A DNA stretch of 64,000 nucleotides from Pseudomonas morbosilactucae (lineage in GTDB: Bacteria; Pseudomonadota; Gammaproteobacteria; Pseudomonadales; Pseudomonadaceae). The translations under genes were made by a program, and so were the position numbers. The stretch lies in the NCBI RefSeq assembly GCF_023241715.1, contig NZ_JALQCW010000006.1:62001-126000 (forward strand), given 5' to 3'. The notes beneath the pieces are model-generated. The model ran no database searches. It saw only the letters and a program-made list of their open reading frames with translations, and was not told where the DNA came from. Each line of letters starts with the position of its first letter. Position 1 is the first letter of the stretch. Positions 53,360-61,751 of this stretch are shown here, piece by piece.

Positions 53360-54415
53360 TTGCCCCTGCTCAGCGTACTCCAGCTTTTCAGCGGCCTGTT
53401 GATGCTGATTGCCGGCGCCGAACTCCTGGTCCGGGCCGCGGTGCGCCTGGCCGCTCGCCTGCAAGTGCGCCCGCTGATCATCGGCCTGACCATCCTCGCC
53501 TTCGGCAGCAGCGCGCCGCAGATGGCGGTCAGCCTGCAAGCCACCCTGGCGGAAAACACCGACATCGCCGTGGGCAGCGTGATCGGCAGCAGCATCTTCA
53601 ACATCCTGGTCACCCTGGGCTTATCGGCCCTGATCATTCCCCTGAGGGTTTCCCGGCAGCTGGTGCGCCTGGACATCCCGCTGATGATCGGCGCCAGCCT
53701 GTTGGTGTTCGTGCTGGCCTACAACGAAGAACTGACGCCCGTGGACGGCCTGATCCTGCTGACGGCCCTGGTCATCTACCTGGGCCTGCTGCTGTACCAG
53801 TCGCGTCATGCCCACCGCCCACCACACCTGACGCAGACGCCGCCCGCTCCGTGGCTGAGCAGCCTGCTGCTGATGCTGCTGGGCCTGGCACTGCTGGCCC
53901 TCGCCGGCCACTGGCTGCTGCAGGCGGCGGTGACCGTGGCCTCTGACCTGGGGCTGTCGGAACGCATCATCGGCCTGACCATCATCGCCGTCAGCACCTC
54001 GCTGCCGGCGCTGGCCACCTCGCTGATCGCCGCCGTGCGCGGGCAGCGGGACATCGCCGTGGGCAACGTGATCGGCAGCAACCTGTTCAACCTGCTGGGG
54101 GTACTAGGGATCACCGCCCTGGTGGCGCCGACACCGCTGTCGGTCTCGCCCAACGCCCTGGATTTCGACTTGCCCGTGATGCTCGGCGTGACGCTGTTGT
54201 GCCTGCCGGTGTTCTATTCTGGCTACCGCGTGACCCGGGCCGAGGGTCTGCTGTTTCTCGCCCTGTACCTGGCGTACGGGCTGCATGTGGTGTCGTTCAC
54301 CACCGGCATGCCCCTGGCCGGCAAGCTGGAACACCTGATGCTGTTTTTCGTCCTGCCGGCGCTGGTGGCGTTTCTGCTGCTCAGTTCGCTGCGAGCCTGG
54401 CGCCGCCAACACTAG
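53360..54415 (+). CDS. CaCA-family antiporter (YrbG-like), divergent active site
   Basis: Inner-membrane cation antiporter fold, about 351 aa with ten hydrophobic segments. The two alpha repeats read GLTILAFGSSAPQMAVSLQA...DIAVGSVIGSSIFNILVTLG and GLTIIAVSTSLPALATSLIA...DIAVGNVIGSNLFNLLGVLG. In typical Na/Ca exchangers both repeats contain a Pro-Glu pair that binds calcium; here it is Pro-Gln and Pro-Ala, so calcium transport is doubtful. The start is unclear: TTG 53360, CTG 53336, or ATT 53342, the last nine bases after CGGAG. There is no ATG. Confidence 0.82.
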   Translation: MPLLSVLQLFSGLLMLIAGAELLVRAAVRLAARLQVRPLIIGLTILAFGSSAPQMAVSLQATLAENTDIAVGSVIGSSIFNILVTLGLSALIIPLRVSRQLVRLDIPLMIGASLLVFVLAYNEELTPVDGLILLTALVIYLGLLLYQSRHAHRPPHLTQTPPAPWLSSLLLMLLGLALLALAGHWLLQAAVTVASDLGLSERIIGLTIIAVSTSLPALATSLIAAVRGQRDIAVGNVIGSNLFNLLGVLGITALVAPTPLSVSPNALDFDLPVMLGVTLLCLPVFYSGYRVTRAEGLLFLALYLAYGLHVVSFTTGMPLAGKLEHLMLFFVLPALVAFLLLSSLRAWRRQH

Positions 54416-54426
54416 AGGGAAAACCA

Positions 54427-54807
54427 ATGACCGCAGAGAAAAAGCCCGGCGTGGAAATGCGCCGCCAAGTGATGGGCGACGCCTTCGTCGATCGCGCCTT
54501 GGGTAACGCCACCGAGTTCACCCAGCCGCTGCAGGACTTCGTCAACGAACATGCCTGGGGCAGCGTCTGGAACCGTGAAGGCTTGCCGCTGAAAACCCGC
54601 AGCCTGATCACCCTCGCGGCACTCACCGCGCTGAAATGCCCGCAAGAGCTGAAAGGCCACGTGCGCGGCGCGCTGAACAATGGCTGCACCGTCGAGGAAA
54701 TCCGTGAAGCGCTGCTGCATTGCGCGGTCTACGCAGGCGTGCCAGCGGCCATTGATGCCTTCCGCGCGGCCCAAGAAGTGATCGACGCCTACCAGCAACC
54801 GCAGTGA
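54427..54807 (+). CDS. carboxymuconolactone decarboxylase family protein (PcaC-like)
   Basis: 126-aa AhpD/CMD-fold protein. MRRQVMGDAFVDRALGNATEFTQPLQDFVNEHAWGSVWNREGLPLKTRSLITLAAL and LKGHVRGALNNGCTVEEIREALLHCAVYAGVPAA closely follow PcaC of the beta-ketoadipate pathway, but no other pca gene is nearby. It lacks the CxxC of peroxidatic AhpD members, so it is a decarboxylase-like or orphan enzyme. It lies 11 bases after the antiporter gene, with a GAGGGA Shine-Dalgarno. Confidence 0.85.
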   Translation: MTAEKKPGVEMRRQVMGDAFVDRALGNATEFTQPLQDFVNEHAWGSVWNREGLPLKTRSLITLAALTALKCPQELKGHVRGALNNGCTVEEIREALLHCAVYAGVPAAIDAFRAAQEVIDAYQQPQ

Positions 54808-54815
54808 CCCCGTTC

Positions 54816-54835
54816 TTCGCCGGCTTGCCGGCGAA
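54816..54835. repeat. REP-like perfect palindrome between convergent genes
   Basis: TTCGCCGGC-TT-GCCGGCGAA lies six bases before the end of the AEC transporter gene. The sequence is the core of the Pseudomonas REP and may also act as a bidirectional terminator. Confidence 0.65.
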
Positions 54836-54840
54836 CAGCG

Positions 54841-55782
54841 TTATATCCACCCGCCCCACTGCAGCACGAAGATCCCGATGTTGGTGGTCAGCGCCGCCAT
54901 CAGCGTGGTGATGACGATGATCGCCGCCGCCAGCTCGTGATTGCCATTCGCCGCCCGGGCCATGACAAAGCTGGCCGCTGCCGTCGGGCTGCCGAAGTAC
55001 AGAAACAGAATCCCCAACTCGGCCCCGCGAAACCCGCACCACCAGGCGCCCAAGGTCGCCAGCACCGGCAAGCCGACCATCTTCACCAGGCTCGAACTCA
55101 GGGCCAGGCTGCCGCTTTTGCGCAGCGCCGCCATGGACAAGGTGCCGCCGATGCAGATCAACGCCAGGGGCAGGGTCATGGCCGCCAGGTCCTGGCCGGC
55201 GCTGTCCAGCCAGCCGGGCAGGCTGATTTGCCAATAGGCGAAGGGCGCCGCTGACAGCACGCTGATGATCAAGGGGTTGCTGACCACGCTCTTGAAGATG
55301 CTCCACGGATCAGACTTGATCACCGGGCTGTACACCGCCAGGACGATGGTCGACAGGGTGTTGTAGAAAAGGATCACCAGGGCCGCGAGGATTGCCCCCA
55401 GGGAAATCCCGTAGTCGCCGTACATGCTGGCCGCCAGCGCCAGGCCGATGACCCCGTTATTGCCGCGAAACGCCCCCTGGGTGTAGATCCCGCGGTCTTC
55501 CCTGGGGCAACGCCAGATGGCCCACAGCCAGGCGCCGGCAAAGCTCACCAGGGTGGCCACGGCAAAATAGATCAACAAGCCCGGCTTGAGTGCCGAGTGC
55601 AGGTCGGCATGGAGGATGCCCAGAAACAACAACGCCGGCATGGTGACGTTGAACACCAGGGCCGACGCGGTGTGGATAAAGTTGTCGTTGATCCAGCCCA
55701 CGCGCTTGAGCAGCACACCGAGAAACAACATGGCAAAGACCGGTGCGGTAATGCTCAGGGTGGCGAGGAAAATGGCCAACAT
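54841..55782 (-). CDS. AEC family (auxin efflux carrier-like) transporter
   Basis: Ten-helix inner-membrane carrier, 313 aa (VFAMLFLGVLLKRVGWINDNFIHTASALVFNVTMPALLFLGILHADL and NGVIGLALAASMYGDYGISLGAILAA are typical). Substrates of bacterial AEC members include malate and malonate, but none can be assigned here. It follows the galactarate genes on the same strand with 142 bases between, so it may serve organic acid uptake or efflux for that pathway; this is inferred. Confidence 0.85.
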   Translation of the reverse strand: MLAIFLATLSITAPVFAMLFLGVLLKRVGWINDNFIHTASALVFNVTMPALLFLGILHADLHSALKPGLLIYFAVATLVSFAGAWLWAIWRCPREDRGIYTQGAFRGNNGVIGLALAASMYGDYGISLGAILAALVILFYNTLSTIVLAVYSPVIKSDPWSIFKSVVSNPLIISVLSAAPFAYWQISLPGWLDSAGQDLAAMTLPLALICIGGTLSMAALRKSGSLALSSSLVKMVGLPVLATLGAWWCGFRGAELGILFLYFGSPTAAASFVMARAANGNHELAAAIIVITTLMAALTTNIGIFVLQWGGWI

Positions 55783-55874
55783 GGAAGGTGAACCTTGAGG
55801 AGTGTCGTTAGGACGCTAATGATAAGCCAGCGTCGGCGGTTGAACCTCATGGATTTACGTCGCAGATCCATCAT

Positions 55875-55914
55875 CCGGGCTAATAGGCCTGTGGACGCAG
55901 GTCGGTCAGCCCGG
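55875..55914 (-). terminator. possible terminator hairpin of the galactarate operon
   Basis: CCGGGCT (55875-55881) pairs with AGCCCGG (55908-55914) around an inner pairing of GCCTGTGGACGCAGG-like sequence, 11 bases after the garD stop. No U-tract. Confidence 0.35.
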
Positions 55915-55924
55915 ATACCCAGCC

Positions 55925-57478
55925 TCAGGTGATGGGCGCCGGATTGAACAGGGTGATGTCGTTGTGCAGTTTCTGCTGCTCGGCCCAGGTTTGCTTCTTG
56001 CCACTGGCCACGTCCAGGTAGAAGTGGAACAGCTCCCAGCCCAACTCCTCGATCGTGGCACGCCCGGTGGCGATGCGCCCGGCGTCGATATCGATCAAGT
56101 CCGGCCAGCGCTGAGCCAGCTCAGTGCGGGTCGACACCTTGACCACCGGCGCCATGGCCAGGCCATAGGGCGTGCCGCGCCCCGTGGTGAACACATGCAG
56201 GTTCATCCCAGCCGCCAACTGCAAGGTGCCGCAGACAAAATCACTGGCCGGCGTGGCGCAGAAGATCAGCCCCTTGCGCTTGAAGCGCTCGCCCGGGCCC
56301 AGCACCCCATTGATCGCGCTGCTGCCGGATTTGACAATGGAGCCCAGGGACTTCTCGACAATGTTCGACAGCCCGCCCTTCTTGTTGCCGGGCGTGGTGT
56401 TGGCACTGCGGTCCGCTTCACCCTTGGCCAGGTAACGGTCGTACCAGTCCATCTCCCGCACCAACTCCCGGGCCACGTCCTGGTCCTGGGCACGCGAGGT
56501 CAGCAGGTAGATGGCATCGCGCACCTCGGTGACTTCGGAAAACATCACCGTGGCCCCGGCCCGCAACAGCAGGTCGGAGGCAAAGCCCAGCGCCGGGTTG
56601 GCGGTGATCCCGGAGAAGGCATCGCTGCCACCGCATTGCATGCCGAGGATCAGTTCCGACGCAGGCACGGTTTCCCGGCGACGCTGGTCGAGCTTCTTCA
56701 AGCGCACTTCAGCCAGGGCCATGATCTGCTCGATCATTTCGCCAAAACCGTGGCTGGCGTCCTGCAGGCGATACAGCCAGGGCTCGCTGAGGTCCACGGA
56801 ACTGTCGTTGTCGTGCATCACCTGCCCGGCCTGCAGCTTTTCACAGCCCAGGCTGATGACCAGGGCTTCGCCGCCAAGGTTAGGGTTGCGTGCCAGGTTG
56901 CGCACGGTGCGAATCGGGATGTAGGCGTCGGTGGCGGTGATGGCCACGCCGCAGCCGTAGCTGTGGGTCAGGGCCACCACGTCATCGACGTGGGGGTACT
57001 TGGGCAGCAACTCGTCTTTGATGCGCTTGACCGCGTGGTCCAGAACCCCGGTGACGCACTGCACCGTGGTGGTGATGCCGAGGATATTGCGCGTGCCCAC
57101 AGTACCGTCGGCATTGCGATAACCCTCGAAGGTAAAGCCTTCCAGCGGCGCCTGGGCCTCGGGCACCTCGGTGGACAGCGGCAGGCTGTCCAGGGGCGGC
57201 GCGGTGGGCATGCGCAACTGGTCTTCCTTGACCCAACTGCCACGCGGGATCGGCTGCAAGGCGTAGCCGATCGTCTGGCCGTAGCGGATCACTTCACCGC
57301 CCTGGGGAATGTCCACCAGGGTGACTTTGTGGCTTTGCGGCACGAAGTCCACGGTGACCAGTCCGTTATCGAATTCAGTGCCGGCCGGCACCCCTTGGTC
57401 GTTAACCACGACCACCACGTTATCGCGCTCGTGCAGGCGGATGTAACGCGGCGAGTCGGCATGTTCAATCAACTGCAT
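55925..57478 (-). CDS. garD: galactarate dehydratase GarD
   Basis: Iron-dependent dehydratase making 5-dehydro-4-deoxyglucarate from galactarate, 517 aa (E. coli GarD 523). The N-terminal SAF-like region ([20 protein letters not shown]) is followed by the UxaA/GarD core: [42 protein letters not shown] and the C-terminal [38 protein letters not shown]. It sits with kdgD, a ketoglutarate semialdehyde dehydrogenase and a sugar-acid permease, completing the pathway to 2-oxoglutarate. Altronate dehydratase is a relative, but the context favours galactarate. Confidence 0.92.
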   Translation of the reverse strand: MQLIEHADSPRYIRLHERDNVVVVVNDQGVPAGTEFDNGLVTVDFVPQSHKVTLVDIPQGGEVIRYGQTIGYALQPIPRGSWVKEDQLRMPTAPPLDSLPLSTEVPEAQAPLEGFTFEGYRNADGTVGTRNILGITTTVQCVTGVLDHAVKRIKDELLPKYPHVDDVVALTHSYGCGVAITATDAYIPIRTVRNLARNPNLGGEALVISLGCEKLQAGQVMHDNDSSVDLSEPWLYRLQDASHGFGEMIEQIMALAEVRLKKLDQRRRETVPASELILGMQCGGSDAFSGITANPALGFASDLLLRAGATVMFSEVTEVRDAIYLLTSRAQDQDVARELVREMDWYDRYLAKGEADRSANTTPGNKKGGLSNIVEKSLGSIVKSGSSAINGVLGPGERFKRKGLIFCATPASDFVCGTLQLAAGMNLHVFTTGRGTPYGLAMAPVVKVSTRTELAQRWPDLIDIDAGRIATGRATIEELGWELFHFYLDVASGKKQTWAEQQKLHNDITLFNPAPIT

Positions 57479-57490
57479 GATGCCGCCCCT

Positions 57491-58855
57491 TCAGGAATTA
57501 GCATGAGAAAGCTGGGTCACTGGCGAACCGCTGCTTGGCGGTTCCTTGAGCACCACGCGCTTGATCGGGCCAACGATGACCAGGTAGCTGAACACAGCCA
57601 CCAGGGCGTTGCAGCCGACGAACACCAAGGCCCATTTGAACGAACCGGTGGCCGTGATGATGTAGCCGATGACGATCGGCGTGGTGATCGAGGCCAGGTT
57701 GCCGAAGGTGTTGAACAGGCCGCCGCTGAGGCCGGCGATCTGTTTCGGCGAAGTGTCGGAAACCACTGCCCAGCCCAGAGCACCCACGCCCTTGCCGAAG
57801 AACGCCAGGGCCATGAAGCCCACCACCATCCATTCGATCTCGACATAGTTGCAGGCCACGATGCTGCTGGAGACCAGCAAGCCGGCGATGATCGGCGCCT
57901 TGCGGGCGAAGGTCAGGGAGTGGCCTTTGCGCAACAGGTAGTCGGAAATAACCCCACCCAGTACCCCACCGATAAACCCGCAGATGGCCGGCAAGGACGC
58001 AATGAAACCTGCTTTGAGAATCGTCATGCCGCGGTCCTGCACCAGGTACACCGGGAACCAGGTGAGGAAGAAATAGGTGATGCCGTTGATGCAGTACTGG
58101 CCCAGGTAGACGCCAAGCATCATGCGGTTGGTCAGCAGCTGCCGCAGGTAGTCCCACTTCGGACCGTCGTTGCGCTTGCCTTTGACCTTGTCCTGATCCA
58201 TGTCCACCAGGCCGCCGCTGTCAGCGATGTGCTGGAACTCGGCTTCGTTGATCAGCGGGTGCTGGCGCGGGCCGTAGATGACTTTCAGCCAGATCAGCGA
58301 GAACACGATGCCGATCACGCCCATGACGATAAACACGTGCTGCCAGCCGAAGCGGTAGACAATCCAGCCCATCAACGGGGCAAACAACACCGTGGCGAAG
58401 TACTGCGCCGAGTTGAAGATCGCCGAGGCGGTGCCGCGCTCGGACGTGGGGAACCAGGCCGCGACGATGCGCGCGTTGCCAGGGAAGGACGGCGCCTCGG
58501 CCAGGCCAACCAGGAAGCGCAGCATAAACAGCGCAACGACGGCCGTGGAGACACCGAACTCACCGACATAGCCTTGCAGCACGGTGAACAGCGACCAGGT
58601 AAAAATGCTCAGGGCATAGACTTTCTTCGAACCGAAACGGTCCAGCAGCCAGCCGCCGGGGATCTGCCCGGCCACGTAGGCCCAGCCGAATGCGGAGAAG
58701 ATGTAGCCCAGGGTGACGGCATCAATGCCGAGGTCTTTTTGCAGGCTGGAGCCCGCGATAGCGATGGTGGCGCGGTCGGCGTAGTTGATCGTCGTCACCA
58801 GAAACAGCATGAGCAAGATCAAATAGCGGACACGGGTCGGCTTGGTCGATTGCAT
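57491..58855 (-). CDS. MFS galactarate/glucarate permease
   Basis: Twelve-helix MFS transporter of the anion:cation symporter family, 454 aa. The segment RYLILLMLFLVTTINYADRATIAIAG near the start and QIPGGWLLDRFGSKKVYALSIFTWS are typical of hexuronate/aldarate permeases (GudP/GarP). The ATG at 58853-58855 (MQSTKPTRVRYL) is chosen. It lies 12 bases before garD and 96 bases after the ALDH gene, so it belongs to the same module; galactarate or glucarate import is inferred. Confidence 0.9.
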   Translation of the reverse strand: MQSTKPTRVRYLILLMLFLVTTINYADRATIAIAGSSLQKDLGIDAVTLGYIFSAFGWAYVAGQIPGGWLLDRFGSKKVYALSIFTWSLFTVLQGYVGEFGVSTAVVALFMLRFLVGLAEAPSFPGNARIVAAWFPTSERGTASAIFNSAQYFATVLFAPLMGWIVYRFGWQHVFIVMGVIGIVFSLIWLKVIYGPRQHPLINEAEFQHIADSGGLVDMDQDKVKGKRNDGPKWDYLRQLLTNRMMLGVYLGQYCINGITYFFLTWFPVYLVQDRGMTILKAGFIASLPAICGFIGGVLGGVISDYLLRKGHSLTFARKAPIIAGLLVSSSIVACNYVEIEWMVVGFMALAFFGKGVGALGWAVVSDTSPKQIAGLSGGLFNTFGNLASITTPIVIGYIITATGSFKWALVFVGCNALVAVFSYLVIVGPIKRVVLKEPPSSGSPVTQLSHANS

Positions 58856-58951
58856 ACGATGCACTCCCACGAATTATTTTTATGCGGGTCAACATTCTTT
58901 TTGAAACGCCCCGAAAGACCTCAGGCCAAGGCTTCCGGGGAGACAACGGAC

Positions 58952-60397
58952 TCAGGATCCGATGTAGGAGGTCTTCACCACGGTGTAGAACTCCTGCGCA
59001 TAGCGACCTTGCTCGCGCGAACCGTAAGACGAACCTTTGCGACCACCGAACGGCACGTGGTAATCGACGCCGGCGGTCGGCAGGTTGACCATCACCATCC
59101 CTGCCTGAGAGTGGCGCTTGAAGTGGTTGGCGTACTTCAAGGAGGTGGTGGCGATGCCCGCCGACAGACCGAATTCGGTGTCGTTGGCCATGGCCAGGGC
59201 CGCTTCGTAATCCGCGACGCGGACCACGTTGGCCACGGGACCGAAGATCTCTTCACGGCTGATACGCATCGAGGCCTCACTGTCGGCAAACAGCGTGGGC
59301 GCCAGGAAGTAACCTTCGGTATCGCAAGTCACCAAACCACCACCGCTGACCAGACGAGCCCCTTCGGACTGACCGATATCGATGTACTTGAGGTCTTGCT
59401 CCAACTGCGCCTGGGACACCACTGGGCCGATGTCGGTACCGCTCTTCAAGGCATGGCCGACCTTGATCGACTGCATGCGCTCGGCCATGGCCGCGACGAA
59501 CTTGTCGTGGATGCCGGCCGTGACGATCAGTCGGCTCGACGCCGTGCAGCGCTGGCCGGTGGAGTAGTAGGCGCTTTGCACCGACAGTTCCACGGCCTGG
59601 GCCAGGTCCGCGTCATCGAGGATGATTTGCGGGTTTTTGCCGCCCATCTCCAACTGCACCTTGGCCTGACGGGCCACGCAGTTGGCGGCGATCTGCCGAC
59701 CCACACCCACGGAACCGGTGAAGCTGATGCCGTCGACTTTCGGGCTGTTGACCATGGCGTCGCCGATCACTCGGCCGCTGCCCATCACCAGGTTGAACAC
59801 CCCGGCCGGGAAGCCAGCGCGGGAAATGATTTCTGCCAGGGCCCAGGCCGAACCCGGCACCAGGTCCGCCGGCTTGAGCACCACGCAGTTGCCGTAAGCC
59901 AGGGCCGGGGCGATCTTCCAGGCCGGGATGGCAATCGGGAAGTTCCACGGCGTGATCAGGCCGACCACGCCCAGGGCTTCACGGGTCACTTCAACGTTGA
60001 CGCCCGGGCGCACCGACGGCAGGTAGTCACCCGACAGGCGCAGGCATTCGCCGGCGAAGAACTTGAAGATGTTGCCGGCGCGGCTGACTTCGCCGATGGC
60101 CTCGGGCAGGGTCTTGCCCTCTTCCCGAGCCAGCAGGTTGCCGAGCTCTTCACGCCGGGCGAGGATTTCGCTGCCGACCTTGTCCAGGGCGTCGCTGCGC
60201 GCCTGGATACCCGACGTCGACCAGGCCGGGAACGCGGCGCGAGCGGTGTCGATGGCGGCATTCACCTGGGCCAGGTCGGCCTTGGCGTAGTCACCGATCA
60301 CATCCGACAGATCGGACGGGTTGACGTTGCTCGAATAGTCGGCGCCTGCGACCCACTGGCCGCCAATGTAGTTATCGAAACGTTTTACTTCTGCCAC
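58952..60397 (-). CDS. alpha-ketoglutaric semialdehyde dehydrogenase (2,5-dioxovalerate dehydrogenase)
   Basis: NAD(P)-dependent aldehyde dehydrogenase, 481 aa. PWNFP with Asn152, the general base Glu250 (QLEMGGKNP) and nucleophile Cys284 (STGQRCTASSRL) are intact. Context with kdgD and garD makes 2,5-dioxopentanoate the expected substrate, giving 2-oxoglutarate. The start is a GTG (60395-60397) six bases after AAGGAG; the TTG six codons upstream would place the Shine-Dalgarno inside the gene. A terminator hairpin sits between kdgD and this gene. Confidence 0.93.
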   Translation of the reverse strand: MAEVKRFDNYIGGQWVAGADYSSNVNPSDLSDVIGDYAKADLAQVNAAIDTARAAFPAWSTSGIQARSDALDKVGSEILARREELGNLLAREEGKTLPEAIGEVSRAGNIFKFFAGECLRLSGDYLPSVRPGVNVEVTREALGVVGLITPWNFPIAIPAWKIAPALAYGNCVVLKPADLVPGSAWALAEIISRAGFPAGVFNLVMGSGRVIGDAMVNSPKVDGISFTGSVGVGRQIAANCVARQAKVQLEMGGKNPQIILDDADLAQAVELSVQSAYYSTGQRCTASSRLIVTAGIHDKFVAAMAERMQSIKVGHALKSGTDIGPVVSQAQLEQDLKYIDIGQSEGARLVSGGGLVTCDTEGYFLAPTLFADSEASMRISREEIFGPVANVVRVADYEAALAMANDTEFGLSAGIATTSLKYANHFKRHSQAGMVMVNLPTAGVDYHVPFGGRKGSSYGSREQGRYAQEFYTVVKTSYIGS

Positions 60398-60413
60398 GAC
60401 TAGCTCCTTACGC

Positions 60414-60438
60414 AAAAAGCCGCTGATTGCTCAGCGGC
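60414..60438 (-). terminator. intercistronic terminator between kdgD and the ALDH gene
   Basis: Perfect 8-bp stem GCCGCTGA-TTGC-TCAGCGGC (60419-60438) with AAAAA at 60414-60418, a U-tract on the minus strand. The ALDH Shine-Dalgarno follows immediately. Confidence 0.75.
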
Positions 60439-60448
60439 CTTGGGTGAA

Positions 60449-61360
60449 TTACTGGGCGCCCTGGGCGTCGATCAACGCCGCCAGCGCTTCATATTCTTCT
60501 GGCAACAGGTCGGTCAGCGGGGCACGCACCGGACCTGCGTCGTGGCCGACGATCTTGGCACCGGCCTTGACGATGCTCACCGCGTAACCGGCTTTGCGGT
60601 TGCGGATGTCCAGGTACGGCAGGAAGAAGTCGTCGATGATCTTGCCAACGGTGGCGTGATCTTCGCGGGCAATGGCGTGGTAGAAATCCATCGCGGTTTT
60701 CGGGATGAAGTTGAACACCGCCGATGAGTAAACCGGCACGCCCAGGGCCTTGTAGGCCGCGGCATAGACTTCAGCGGTCGGCAGGCCGCCGAGGTAGGTG
60801 AAGCGATCGCCCAGGCGACGGCGGATCGACACCATCAACTCGATGTCACCCAGGCCATCCTTGTAGCCGATCAGGTTCGGGCAACGCTCAGCCAGGCGCT
60901 CCAGCAACGGCGCGTTCAGGCGGCAGACGTTGCGGTTGTAGACCACCACGCCGATTTTCACCGATTTGCACACGGCTTCTACGTGCGCGGCCACCCCGTC
61001 CTGGCTGGCTTCGGTCAGGTAGTGAGGCAGCAGCAGCAAGCCTTTGGCGCCCAGGCGCTCGGCTTCTTGAGCGTATTCGATAGCCTGGCGGGTGGAACCA
61101 CCGACACCGGCGAGGATAGGCACGCTGGTGGCGCAGGTGTCGACGGCCGTCTTGATCACAGCCGAGTACTCACTGGCGGCCAGGGAGAAGAACTCACCGG
61201 TGCCGCCGGCGGCGAACAGGGCCGAAGCGCCGTAGGGGGCCAGCCACTCAAGGCGCTTGATGTAACCCTCGCGATGGAAATCGCCTTGGGCATTGAAATC
61301 GGTCACCGGGAACGACAGCAGGCCGGTGGAGAGGATGGACTTCAGTTCTTGTGGATTCAT
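60449..61360 (-). CDS. kdgD: 5-dehydro-4-deoxyglucarate dehydratase KdgD
   Basis: DHDPS-superfamily lyase, 303 aa. It decarboxylates and dehydrates 5-dehydro-4-deoxyglucarate to 2,5-dioxopentanoate. The Schiff-base lysine is Lys167 ([10 protein letters not shown]), with Tyr141 in VVYNRN and the GTGEFFSL loop at 53-60. The ATG at 61358-61360 ([20 protein letters not shown]) is chosen over a start 23 codons upstream that lies in the operator region. First gene of the galactarate catabolic run. Confidence 0.95.
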   Translation of the reverse strand: MNPQELKSILSTGLLSFPVTDFNAQGDFHREGYIKRLEWLAPYGASALFAAGGTGEFFSLAASEYSAVIKTAVDTCATSVPILAGVGGSTRQAIEYAQEAERLGAKGLLLLPHYLTEASQDGVAAHVEAVCKSVKIGVVVYNRNVCRLNAPLLERLAERCPNLIGYKDGLGDIELMVSIRRRLGDRFTYLGGLPTAEVYAAAYKALGVPVYSSAVFNFIPKTAMDFYHAIAREDHATVGKIIDDFFLPYLDIRNRKAGYAVSIVKAGAKIVGHDAGPVRAPLTDLLPEEYEALAALIDAQGAQ

Positions 61361-61416
61361 TATGCGAACACCCTGGAAAACACGTATGTGATGAAAAATT
61401 ACCTCAGGCTGGCTGA

Positions 61417-61438
61417 AGTTGTAGGTCATCGTACAACT
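61417..61438 (-). promoter_or_regulatory. operator-like palindrome overlapping the kdgD promoter
   Basis: AGTTGTA-GGTCATCG-TACAACT is a perfect 7-bp inverted repeat. It overlaps the predicted -10 (TACGAT, minus strand, 61433-61428). A -35 TTGACG lies at 61455-61450 with 16-base spacing. FadR-type GntR regulators bind TTGT/ACAA-like palindromes, so the adjacent regulator is the likely ligand-controlled repressor. Confidence 0.6.
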
Positions 61439-61616
61439 AAAAATACAATCGTCAACCGCATTTCATCTGTGCGGAGGAAAAAGCCGAGCCTGACGCGTGA
61501 CCAGTGATGCCTGAAGAAAGACGAAAAGCCTTTAAATCCGTGACATAGCGCGCCACCGGCACCCGCATCCCGGATGCCGATTCATCCCAGGCACACTAAA
61601 GTCGCATTGAGGTACG

Positions 61617-61627
61617 TTGTCCTACAA
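61617..61627 (-). promoter_or_regulatory. second GntR-type operator-like repeat
   Basis: TTGT-CCT-ACAA within GTTGTCCTACAATG shares the TTGT/ACAA arms of the kdgD site but with a 3-base spacer. It is about 190 bases upstream of the first site, compatible with looping or an independent site. Confidence 0.4.
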
Positions 61628-61664
61628 TGTAAGCGAGTAATCTGAAACAAAACGCAGAACGAAC

Positions 61665-61724
61665 AACGGGCCGGCCAGCACCGGCGACAGATCAATGTCT
61701 GCCACCGGCGCTGGTCGGCCCGTT
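61665..61724 (-). terminator. long hairpin downstream of the GntR regulator
   Basis: A 22-base arm beginning AACGGGCCGGCCAGC (61665) pairs with an arm ending GCTGGTCGGCCCGTT (61724), with only two mismatches. On the minus strand the downstream sequence is GTTCGTTCTGCG, with few T. It lies 28 bases after the regulator stop and may separate it from the kdgD promoter. Confidence 0.55.
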
Positions 61725-61751
61725 AGAGGGAGGGTGCAGCAGGTGTGGTGG

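Larger units (their letters stand above)
61361..61751. other. 391-base regulatory region upstream of kdgD
   Basis: The gap between the GntR gene and kdgD (both minus) holds a predicted promoter for kdgD (61428-61455), two GntR-type operator-like repeats (61417-61438 and 61617-61627) and a long hairpin after the regulator gene (61665-61724). No small gene is convincing. Confidence 0.6.

Noticed and set aside
55964..60403. Open frame of 1479 codons on the plus strand, antisense to garD, the permease and the ALDH gene
   Set aside because: It runs opposite three well-supported genes. Long antisense frames are common in GC-rich genomes with strong third-position bias, and the translation (rich in His, Gln, Arg, Val) resembles no protein.
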